Of a stretch of 8,835 nucleotides of DNA, positions 1 to 5,922 are shown one piece after another (the stretch's first letter is position 1; each line of letters starts with the position of its first letter). The stretch is from Pseudomonadota bacterium (GTDB taxonomy: Bacteria; Pseudomonadota; Alphaproteobacteria; UBA8366; GCA-2717185), in assembly GCA_027619655.1 (NCBI GenBank), contig JAQCHR010000117.1, forward strand, positions 1-8,835, written 5' to 3'. The notes beneath the pieces are model-generated. The model made no database searches, had not been told where the DNA came from, and saw only the letters and a list, made by a program, of their open reading frames with translations. Both the position numbers and the translations under genes were made by a program.

Positions 1-252
1 TTCTTCCTGGGCTTCGGCCGTTACGGCACGCCGGAACAGATCGCGGACGCGAAAAAGGTCCTCGACGGGTTGAGCGACGGCTACGGCTTCTTCATGGAAA
101 GCAACAATACGCAGCTTTATCCGATCCGACAGCTGGCCCTGTACAAGGACAAGCTGACAGTCGACGCCAGCAATGCCAGCGACAAGGCCGCGAAGCTTGA
201 GATGATCGACAAGGAACTCGCGCTCGTGGCCCAGATGGTCAAGGGATTCTAA
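1..252 (+). CDS. phnD: Phosphonate ABC transporter substrate-binding protein, C-terminal end (PhnD-like), 5' truncated by window
   Basis: The last 83 residues of a protein that begins upstream of the window; the frame is open from base 1 to a TAA at 250-252. PhnD proteins are periplasmic solute-binding proteins that deliver phosphonates to the PhnE/PhnC importer. The visible tail contains a phrase (SNNTQLYPIRQLALYKD) resembling the conserved C-terminus of alphaproteobacterial PhnD proteins, followed by a charged helical end, DKAAKLEMIDKELALVAQM. The signal peptide and ligand-binding residues lie outside the window and cannot be judged. phnE follows on the same strand after a 76-bp gap holding a terminator-like hairpin, the usual binding protein-permease order. 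The assignment rests on this tail plus the neighbours; another phosphate/phosphonate-type binding protein of the same family is possible. Confidence 0.8.
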   Translation, partial: FFLGFGRYGTPEQIADAKKVLDGLSDGYGFFMESNNTQLYPIRQLALYKDKLTVDASNASDKAAKLEMIDKELALVAQMVKGF

Positions 253-269
253 GACCTCAGCACCGACTG

Positions 270-308
270 GGGCGGCGTCTGATGTAATCGGACGCCGCCC
301 GTTTTTTT
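270..308 (+). terminator. Rho-independent terminator or intercistronic attenuator between phnD and phnE
   Basis: A perfect 10-bp GC-rich stem, GGGCGGCGTC (270-279) with GACGCCGCCC (291-300). It can extend by four more pairs, one of them G-T, to a 3-nt loop (284-286). One G later come seven Ts (302-308). This is a textbook intrinsic terminator, 17 nt after the phnD stop and 20 nt before the phnE start. Because phnE seems to depend on the same transcript, it probably gives partial termination or protects the phnD mRNA 3' end, so that binding protein is made in excess over permease. That role is inference. Confidence 0.85.
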
Positions 309-328
309 GAAGGACGGGAATTCGCGAT

Positions 329-1132
329 ATGGACACAGCCGCCACGACCATGGACCTTGCGCCGCCGCGCCGGGAACTGAAACGCAGCATCGGCAATATC
401 CTGTTATGGGCCGTGCTGGCCCTCCTCCTGATCGGGTCATGGGAAGGCGCCGATATACGCCCCCTCGACCTGATCCGGGATTCCGGGAACATGCTGCAAT
501 TCGCCCAGGGGTTCTTCCCGCCGGATTTCACCGAATGGCGCATGTATATGGGTGAAATGCTGATCACGGTGCAACTGGCGGTGTGGGGTACGGCGCTTGC
601 CATCATCTGCTCCATCCCCTGCGGCATCCTGTCGGCGGAAAACATCGCGCCGCCGTGGATCTATCAGCCGATGCGCCGCGTGATGGATGCGTTCCGCGCC
701 ATCAATGAAATAGTCTTCGCCATGCTATTCGTCGTCGCGGTCGGGCTGGGACCATTTGCCGGCGTGCTGGCGCTGTGGATCCACACCACCGGCGTCCTGG
801 CGAAACTGTTCTCCGAAGCAATCGAATCGATCGACCCGCATCCGGTTGAAGGCATCCGGGCGACCGGCGCATCGAAGCTGGAAGAAGTGATCTACGGCGT
901 CATCCCGCAGGTCCTGCCGCTGTGGATTTCCTATTCGCTGTACCGCTTCGAATCCAATGTCCGCTCGGCGACGGTGCTGGGTATCGTCGGCGCCGGCGGG
1001 ATCGGCACCCTGCTGTGGGAATACATCCGGGGATTCTATTACACGGAAACGGCGGCCGTCATCATCATCATCGTCGTTTCTGTCAGCCTGCTGGATGTCC
1101 TCTCGCAGCGCCTGCGCAAGATGGTGACCTGA
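329..1132 (+). CDS. phnE: Phosphonate ABC transporter permease PhnE
   Basis: A 267-residue inner-membrane permease of the phosphonate importer, close to the usual family length of about 260-290. After a polar N-terminus there is a membrane segment at about residues 24-38, then hydrophobic stretches around 75-105, 120-150 and 190-215, and a last one at about 240-255. The cytoplasmic EAA loop that docks on the ATPase is clear: EGIRATGASK from residue 174, with LP at 196-197. The VGAGGIGTLLWEYI stretch is typical of PhnE. The ATG at 329 is chosen as the first in-frame start. Its best Shine-Dalgarno match (GAAGGA, 309-314) sits 14 nt upstream, which is long, and directly abuts the T-tract of the preceding hairpin. 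An in-frame ATG at 350 is an alternative. Its stop lies 6 bp from the stop of the convergent minus-strand operon. No second permease (PhnE2) follows. Confidence 0.93.
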   Translation: MDTAATTMDLAPPRRELKRSIGNILLWAVLALLLIGSWEGADIRPLDLIRDSGNMLQFAQGFFPPDFTEWRMYMGEMLITVQLAVWGTALAIICSIPCGILSAENIAPPWIYQPMRRVMDAFRAINEIVFAMLFVVAVGLGPFAGVLALWIHTTGVLAKLFSEAIESIDPHPVEGIRATGASKLEEVIYGVIPQVLPLWISYSLYRFESNVRSATVLGIVGAGGIGTLLWEYIRGFYYTETAAVIIIIVVSVSLLDVLSQRLRKMVT

Positions 1133-1143
1133 TCGCGTTCAGG
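1128..1143. repeat. Small inverted repeat across the two convergent stop codons
   Basis: CCTGA (1128-1132) and TCAGG (1139-1143) are inverted copies around a 6-nt centre. They contain the TGA stops of both phnE (plus) and the 2H-phosphoesterase gene (minus). A 5-bp stem without a T-tract is too weak to call a bidirectional terminator. No better terminator fits between the genes, so each transcript probably runs into the other gene. Confidence 0.3.
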
Positions 1144-1837
1144 CGTCGCCGGTCAGCGGCAGATATTCGAGCACCCGGAAGGCGTCGTTCCGGGCCGGCT
1201 GCCCGGCGACGGCAATAGCGTCGATCCTGAACGGTTCGCGCAGGACCGGTTCCAGCATGGGCGCGAGCCCGTCGCGCAGGCGGGCCAGGATATCGGGCGA
1301 CGCCGCGCCGGACAGCGTCATGTGGAACCGGAATTCCGCCATCACCCAGGGATAGCCCCAGCGGTCCAGATACTCGCATTGCCGCGCGGTCAGCGATTCG
1401 GGTTTGCGTCGGGCCCGGTCGGCCGGTTGCAGCGCTTCGCGGAACGCGTCGAATGCGGCGACGCAATCGGCCGCGAGGGCGTTCAATGCCGGGGACGGTT
1501 GCGCCGGCGTCAGCGCCAGGAAGTTGCCGAGGGTCGAAAGGTGAAGGTCCAACGCCGGAACTGGGGCGGTCCGCGCCGCAAACCGTCCGGCGGCGGCGAG
1601 CAGATCGTCAACCGCCAACCCGGGCGCGAGCGCCATCGGGGGCTTCAGCGTAGCGTGAAAACCGTATTGCCGGGGTGTCCGGACAAGGGCGTCACGCGCT
1701 GCTGCGTCAAATCCGGGCAGCGGGGCAAGCGGCGCCGGTTCCGCCTGCCAGACATCCCAGCCCAGCCATGCCCGACCGAACTCTTCCAGCGCCGTGTTTC
1801 TGCCGGGGATATAGTAGATTGCGTAACGTGCGGTCAC
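1139..1837 (-). CDS. DUF1045 / 2H phosphoesterase-like phosphonate-operon protein
   Basis: A 232-residue protein resembling the putative phosphonate metabolism family (DUF1045, TIGR03223) often found at the end of alphaproteobacterial phn operons. It has the two histidine motifs of the 2H phosphoesterase fold at the expected wide spacing: H61-A-T63-L (in YGFHATLKPP) and H172-M-T174-L (in FRFHMTLSG). In 2H enzymes both histidines act in opening cyclic phosphodiesters. The N-terminus, RYAIYYIPG, looks like the first beta strand. The start is GTG, overlapping the upstream gene's TGA as GTGA, so translation is probably coupled. It is the last gene of the operon. No phnP is seen in the window, and known 2H enzymes hydrolyse a ribose 1'',2''-cyclic phosphate (ADP-ribose 1'',2''-cyclic phosphate CPDases). 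I therefore infer it may open the 5-phosphoribosyl 1,2-cyclic phosphate made by PhnJ. The family call is firm; the substrate is not shown. Confidence 0.88.
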   Translation of the reverse strand: MTARYAIYYIPGRNTALEEFGRAWLGWDVWQAEPAPLAPLPGFDAAARDALVRTPRQYGFHATLKPPMALAPGLAVDDLLAAAGRFAARTAPVPALDLHLSTLGNFLALTPAQPSPALNALAADCVAAFDAFREALQPADRARRKPESLTARQCEYLDRWGYPWVMAEFRFHMTLSGAASPDILARLRDGLAPMLEPVLREPFRIDAIAVAGQPARNDAFRVLEYLPLTGDA

Positions 1838-2421
1838 CGCTCGTCCCGATGGGAGGATTTCAGGGCGACCTCAACATAGCAGAGGAAATGGTCCAGCGGC
1901 GGCGTGGTTGCGTCCGGAACCTTGGCCTCGTCGTCCCAGCGCCGCAGTTGCACCGCATCCTGCGCATAGGACTTCCGGATAAAGCGCCGGGCGTCTTCGG
2001 AATCGAACGGCCCGCCTTGCAGTTCGAGGCTCCGGATTGAAGCCGGCGACAGGGTGGCGGCATATTCGGAATCGACGGCGCAGATATACTGTTTGGCCGG
2101 TACATGCAGAATGACCGGTTCGGTGACGGCGGGGCCGAACCACTGCGCCAGGAAGGCGGCGCCGATCCGTTCGTGCCGGCGGTCGACTCCCCGCCTGGCG
2201 GCGCCTTCGAAATGATTGTCGACCATGTGTCCGATATCGTGCAGCAGGCACGCGGTGATCATCGACGGCGAGGCACCGGAATTTTCGGCCAGCGCGGCGC
2301 ATTGCAGCGCGTGATCCAGCTGGCTGATCGATTCGTCGCCGTACCGGTTCGCGCCTTTTCCGGCCACGATCTCGCCAATCTGCCGGGTCGGAGAAATCGC
2401 CGCTTTTCCAGGGTCAGGCAA
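1834..2421 (-). CDS. PhnZ/TmpB-like HD-domain diiron oxygenase (phosphonate-operon HDIG protein)
   Basis: A 195-residue HD-domain protein of the phosphonate-associated HDIG family (TIGR03276), which includes the mixed-valence diiron oxygenases PhnZ and TmpB. These cleave the C-P bond of alpha-hydroxylated aminoethylphosphonates. Candidate iron ligands are H37, H61-D62 (LLHDIGH), H83, H106 and D163 or D164. H65 and K110 are likely phosphonate-binding residues. The Tyr-x-x-Glu pair typical of PhnZ is present as Y27 and E30. From memory of PhnZ numbering (Y24, E27, H34, H58, D59, H62, H80, H104) the spacing is nearly identical, offset by two or three, so the protein looks catalytically intact. 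The start is TTG at 2421, supported by GGGAGGGG 7 nt upstream and by this alignment. It overlaps the phnM stop by 8 nt and the next gene by 4. The partner alpha-hydroxylase (PhnY or TmpA) is not in the window, so the substrate is open. Confidence 0.88.
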   Translation of the reverse strand: MPDPGKAAISPTRQIGEIVAGKGANRYGDESISQLDHALQCAALAENSGASPSMITACLLHDIGHMVDNHFEGAARRGVDRRHERIGAAFLAQWFGPAVTEPVILHVPAKQYICAVDSEYAATLSPASIRSLELQGGPFDSEDARRFIRKSYAQDAVQLRRWDDEAKVPDATTPPLDHFLCYVEVALKSSHRDER

Positions 2422-3562
2422 TTCGGTGCCCCTCCCGCCAGACGCCGTTCACCAGGGGATGGTAGGGCGTGTGCCTGACGCGGACCAGGTCGGCGCGTTT
2501 GCCGACGGCGATCTCGCCGCGATCGGTCAGCCCCGCCGCTTCCGCGGGAGTCTTGCTGACCGTCCGGATGGCCCGGGGCAGGTCGGCGCTGCAGACATCC
2601 TCGCTCAGCTTGAACGCGGCATGCAGCATGCTGCTCGGGATATAGTCGCTGGACACGATGTCGAGCACGTCGGCCCGTGCCAGGTCGCCCGCCGAGACAT
2701 TGCCGGAATGGGACTTTCCGCGCACCAGGTTCGGGCCGCCCATCATGACCTTCATCCCCGCCGCATGGGACGCCCTGGCGGCTTCGATAGTGGTCGGGAA
2801 TTCGGCGATGGACATGCCGTCGGCGACCGCCGCATCGACATGTTCCGCCGTCGCATCGTCATGGCTGGCCAGGCTGATGTTCCGTTCCCGGCAGGTCGCC
2901 ACCACGTGCCGCCGGTGGGCTTCGCCATAGCGTTCGTGGTCGCGCTTGCGGTCCTCGGTAAAGGCGTCCATTTCCGGATCGGACAGGCCGAACTTGCCCT
3001 GATAATAGGTCCGGTAATGCGCCTCCGATACAAACTGTCGCTGCCCCGGCGTGTGGTCCATCACCGAAACCAGCCGCAGCAGCGGATGCGAAACCAGCGG
3101 GTCGAAGATATCTTTCAGGCTCGGATAGGAAATTTCGCAACGCAGGTGGAGCAGGTGATCGGCGCGCAGCAAGCCCTTGTCGCGTGCCTCGGCAATGCCC
3201 GCGACCATGCGCTCCAGTTGCTGGATCCGCGTGCCGGCCTTGTCGACGGAACCGAGCGCGATGGCGTCGAACACCGTCGTAATGCCGGATACCGCCAGCT
3301 GGCTGTCATGGGCGATGACGGCGGCGATGGCGGGCCATTCGGTTTTCGGCCGCGGCGTCGCGTGCTTTTCAAGGTTGTCCGTATGCAGTTCGACCATGCC
3401 GGGGATCAGGTAGTCGCCGTCGCAATCAATGGCGCCGGCGGCGCAGCTTTTGCCCGGGACGACGTCACGGATCCGGCCGTCGCCATCGGTGACCACGGTG
3501 CCCGGCTCCAGCACCCGGTCGGCCAGGACAACACGGGCATTCGTGAAGACGTTTTCCATCAT
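2414..3562 (-). CDS. phnM: Alpha-D-ribose 1-methylphosphonate 5-triphosphate diphosphatase PhnM
   Basis: A 382-residue amidohydrolase-superfamily enzyme, the normal PhnM length. In the C-P lyase pathway it releases pyrophosphate from ribose 1-phosphonate 5-triphosphate, leaving the 5-phosphate substrate of PhnJ. Seen here: an N-terminal beta-sandwich segment ending in DGDYLIPGMVELHTDNLEKH, with the metal-binding HTDNLEKH at 60-67. Further conserved stretches are the MDHTPGQRQF loop, SHDD with H234-D235-D236, and SSDYIPSSM with D306. The gene begins with tandem ATGs at 3562 and 3559. The first overlaps the phnL stop as ATGA, while the AGGTGG ribosome site is better spaced (7 nt) for the second, so the protein may be 381 residues. 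Its end overlaps the TTG start of the HD oxygenase gene by 8 nt. Confidence 0.96.
   Translation of the reverse strand: MMENVFTNARVVLADRVLEPGTVVTDGDGRIRDVVPGKSCAAGAIDCDGDYLIPGMVELHTDNLEKHATPRPKTEWPAIAAVIAHDSQLAVSGITTVFDAIALGSVDKAGTRIQQLERMVAGIAEARDKGLLRADHLLHLRCEISYPSLKDIFDPLVSHPLLRLVSVMDHTPGQRQFVSEAHYRTYYQGKFGLSDPEMDAFTEDRKRDHERYGEAHRRHVVATCRERNISLASHDDATAEHVDAAVADGMSIAEFPTTIEAARASHAAGMKVMMGGPNLVRGKSHSGNVSAGDLARADVLDIVSSDYIPSSMLHAAFKLSEDVCSADLPRAIRTVSKTPAEAAGLTDRGEIAVGKRADLVRVRHTPYHPLVNGVWREGHRIA
2429..2436 (-). promoter_or_regulatory. Strong ribosome binding site fixing the TTG start of the HD oxygenase gene
   Basis: On the minus strand this reads GGGAGGGG, 7 nt before the TTG at 2421-2419. 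It lies inside the 3' end of phnM. It favours TTG over the later in-frame GTG at codon 19, which would remove part of the conserved N-terminal region. Confidence 0.6.
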
Positions 3563-4257
3563 GCGGCCACCTGGAATTCTGAGATGTCAAAACTGCGCGT
3601 GCAGACGGCGCGGCGCGATTCGAGGTCGTGGAAGATGCCGATGATCGCGGCGCCGCGGGCGCGGGCTTCCCCGATCAGCGCCAGCACGACGGCCCGGTTA
3701 TCCGCATCCAGGCTGGCCGTCGGTTCGTCCAGCAGCATGATCGGGTAGGGATGGGTGAAGCCGCGCGCGATATTGACCCGCTGCTGTTCGCCGCCGGAAA
3801 ACGTCACCGGCGACAGCGACCACAGGGTTTCGGGAATGTTCAGCCGGCGCAGCAGCCCGGCGGCCCGCTCCGTCGCCTCGGCTTTCGGGCAGCCGGTAAC
3901 GACCAGCGGCTCCGCGACGATGTCGATGGTCGCAATGCGCGGGACGACGCGCAGGAACTGGCTGACATAGCCCATCGTGTGGCGCCGGATATCGAGCACC
4001 TGATGCGGGCTGGCATGCGCCATGTCGATGCGGGCGCCGTTGTGCCGGACCCAGATATTGCCCTGCGAGCAGGTGTAATTGGCATAGATCATCCGCATGA
4101 ACGTGCTCTTGCCGCTGCCGGACGCGCCGGCCAGCGCGACGCATTCGCCGGCATCGATGGTGAAATCGAGGCCCGACAGAACCGGGATCCGCAACCCGCC
4201 CTGCATGTGCAGGGTGAAGGTTTTGGCGATTTTTTCGGCGGTGATCAGCGCGGTCAT
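3559..4257 (-). CDS. phnL: C-P lyase ABC-type ATPase PhnL
   Basis: A 232-residue ABC ATPase matching PhnL. It has Walker A GASGSGKST (44-52), Q-loop Q100, signature FSGGEQQR (153-160), Walker B IMLLDE (173-178), D-loop SLD (182-184) and switch histidine H210. PhnL is not a transport ATPase. In E. coli it is required for C-P bond breakdown, takes part with PhnG, PhnH and PhnI in forming ribose 1-phosphonate triphosphate, and joins PhnK on the lyase core complex. The N-terminal sequence KTFTLHMQGG and the YANYTCSQG stretch after Walker A are PhnL-like and separate it from PhnK and PhnC. It starts 7 nt after the phnK stop and overlaps phnM by 4 nt. Confidence 0.96.
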   Translation of the reverse strand: MTALITAEKIAKTFTLHMQGGLRIPVLSGLDFTIDAGECVALAGASGSGKSTFMRMIYANYTCSQGNIWVRHNGARIDMAHASPHQVLDIRRHTMGYVSQFLRVVPRIATIDIVAEPLVVTGCPKAEATERAAGLLRRLNIPETLWSLSPVTFSGGEQQRVNIARGFTHPYPIMLLDEPTASLDADNRAVVLALIGEARARGAAIIGIFHDLESRRAVCTRSFDISEFQVAA

Positions 4258-4264
4258 TTGGTTC

Positions 4265-5047
4265 TCACGTCTGCAGGATCGAGGAAACGAGAAGCTGTGA
4301 ATAGGGGTGCTGCGGATCGTCCAGAACCTGGTCGGTCAGGCCCGTTTCGACGACGCGGCCCTGCTTCATGACCATCAGCCGGTGCGCCAGCAACCGGGCG
4401 ACCGCCAGGTCGTGGGTGACGATCACGACGGCGAGGCCGAGGTCCGTGACAAGGTTGCGGATCAGGTCCAGCAGCCGCGCCTGTACGGAGACATCCAGCC
4501 CGCCGGTCGGTTCGTCCATGAAGGCGAGGCGCGGGCCCGTGACCAGGTTGCGCGCGATCTGCAGCCGTTGCTGCATGCCGCCGGAAAAAGTGCGCGGCAG
4601 GTCGTCGATCCGGGTGGTATCGACCTCGACCCGCTGCAGCCAGTCATCGGCCTCGGCGCGGATTTCGCCGTAATGCCGCCGCCCGATCGCCATCAAACGT
4701 TCGCCCACATTGGCGCCGGCGCTGACATTCATGCGCAACCCGTCGCGCGGGTTCTGGTGCACGAAGGCCCAGTCGGTGCGCATCAGGAAGCGCCGTTCCG
4801 GTTCGCTCATCGCGTAGATATCGACGTCCTCGTCCTGCCGGTTCCGGTAGGTGACCGTGCCGCTGTCCGGCGGTAGTTGCGCCGAAAGCGATTTCAGCAG
4901 GGTGGTCTTGCCGGATCCGGATTCGCCGACGATGCCCAGCACCTCGCCCGGATACAACGCGAAGCTGACATCCTCGCAGCCCCGGATCCGTCCGTAGGAA
5001 ACCGCGATATCCGAAACCTGCAGGATCGGTTGCGGCAGCGCGCTCAT
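4265..5047 (-). CDS. phnK: C-P lyase-associated ABC-type ATPase PhnK
   Basis: A 260-residue ABC ATPase of the PhnK type. Walker A is GESGSGKTT (41-49), Q-loop Q98, signature FSGGMQQR (154-161), Walker B LAFMDE (174-179), D-loop GGLD (182-185) and switch histidine H212. Its family resembles peptide-importer ATPases, but PhnK binds the PhnGHIJ core and is thought to drive conformational change in the lyase. The start is the ATG at 5047, giving MSALPQPILQVSDIAVSYG, with GGGAG 7 nt upstream. It overlaps the phnJ TGA as ATGA. The frame stays open far upstream through phnJ, but that part reads as Arg/Gly-rich nonsense against an obvious phnJ and is not coding. phnL follows after 7 nt. Confidence 0.96.
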   Translation of the reverse strand: MSALPQPILQVSDIAVSYGRIRGCEDVSFALYPGEVLGIVGESGSGKTTLLKSLSAQLPPDSGTVTYRNRQDEDVDIYAMSEPERRFLMRTDWAFVHQNPRDGLRMNVSAGANVGERLMAIGRRHYGEIRAEADDWLQRVEVDTTRIDDLPRTFSGGMQQRLQIARNLVTGPRLAFMDEPTGGLDVSVQARLLDLIRNLVTDLGLAVVIVTHDLAVARLLAHRLMVMKQGRVVETGLTDQVLDDPQHPYSQLLVSSILQT

Positions 5048-5922
5048 TCCGCCGCTCCCGGAATCTGCATGCGCGCGCAGTAATCGGTATCGGAGCACAC
5101 GAACAAGCGCTCGCCCGCATCGTCGAGGATGACCTCGTCCAGGAAGGTGTGGCGGGCGCCGCACATCGCGCAGGCCTCCTCCCATTCCGGCAGCTCGAAC
5201 GGATAATCGTCGAAATCCAGGCTCTTCACCCCGGTATAGGGCGGGATGGCGTAGATGCGTTTCTCGCGTCCGGCGCCGAACAGCTGCAGCGCCGGCATGC
5301 GGTCCATCTTCGGATTGTCGAATTTGGGCGTCGGTGAGGGGTCGGTGACATAGCGGCCGTTCACCTGCACCGGATAGGCATAGGTCGTAGCGATATGGCC
5401 GAAGCGTGCGATATCCTCGTACAGCTTCACATGCATCAGCCCGTATTCTTCCAGCGCATGCATGCGCCGCGTCTCCGTCTCGCGCGGTTCCAGAAACCGC
5501 AGCGGTTCGGGGATCGGCACCTGGTAGACCAGGATCTGCCCTTCCTTCAGCGGCGTTTCCGGGATGCGGTGGCGGGTCTGGATGATGCTCGCGTCCTCGG
5601 TCCGCTCCGTCGTGGCCACATCGGTCGTGCGGACGAAGAATTTGCGGATGCTGACGGCGTTGGTGGTGTCGTCCGCGCCCTGGTCGATGACCTTCAGCGT
5701 GTCGTCCGGTCCGATGATCGACGCCGTGACCTGGATGCCGCCGGTGCCCCAACCGTAGGGCATGGGCATTTCGCGGCTGGCGAAGGGGACCTGGTATCCG
5801 GGCACGGCGACCGCCTTGAGGATCGCCCGGCGGATCATCCGCTTCGTCTGTTCGTCCAGATAGGCGAAGTTATACGCGCCCTCGGCGCGCGCCGTATCCG
5901 GCGATTCAGTCTGCTGCGGCAT
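5044..5922 (-). CDS. phnJ: Alpha-D-ribose 1-methylphosphonate 5-phosphate C-P lyase PhnJ
   Basis: The catalytic subunit: a radical-SAM-type enzyme that breaks the C-P bond of ribose 1-phosphonate 5-phosphate, giving an alkane and 5-phosphoribosyl 1,2-cyclic phosphate. The 292 residues are very close to E. coli PhnJ, with a 10-residue longer N-terminus. Essential residues are kept at constant offset: G42 in VPGYQ (E. coli glycyl-radical G32), and the non-canonical C-terminal cluster cysteines C251, C254 and C276 (CAMC, then CSDTDYC) plus catalytic C282. These match E. coli C241, C244, C266 and C272 with identical spacing. Blocks such as YNFAYLDEQTKRMIRRAI, DDTTNAVSIR, QTRHRIPETPL and FGHIATTYAYPV are near-invariant. 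It starts at ATG 5922 with GAGGAA 7 nt upstream, overlapping phnI by 17 nt, and overlaps phnK by 4 nt. This is the diagnostic gene of the locus. Confidence 0.98.
   Translation of the reverse strand: MPQQTESPDTARAEGAYNFAYLDEQTKRMIRRAILKAVAVPGYQVPFASREMPMPYGWGTGGIQVTASIIGPDDTLKVIDQGADDTTNAVSIRKFFVRTTDVATTERTEDASIIQTRHRIPETPLKEGQILVYQVPIPEPLRFLEPRETETRRMHALEEYGLMHVKLYEDIARFGHIATTYAYPVQVNGRYVTDPSPTPKFDNPKMDRMPALQLFGAGREKRIYAIPPYTGVKSLDFDDYPFELPEWEEACAMCGARHTFLDEVILDDAGERLFVCSDTDYCARMQIPGAAE

Noticed and set aside
2426..3748. Plus-strand open frame (440 codons) antisense to phnM and the end of phnL
   Set aside because: It is a shadow of phnM. It has no recognisable domain and is rich in Arg/Gly/Asp, as expected from the complementary strand of this gene.
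5048..5752. Upstream extension of the phnK frame, which would make a 495-residue protein
   Set aside because: The extra part overlaps all of the conserved C-terminal half of phnJ in another frame and reads as Arg/His/Gly-rich nonsense. The PhnK family begins at the ATG at 5047.
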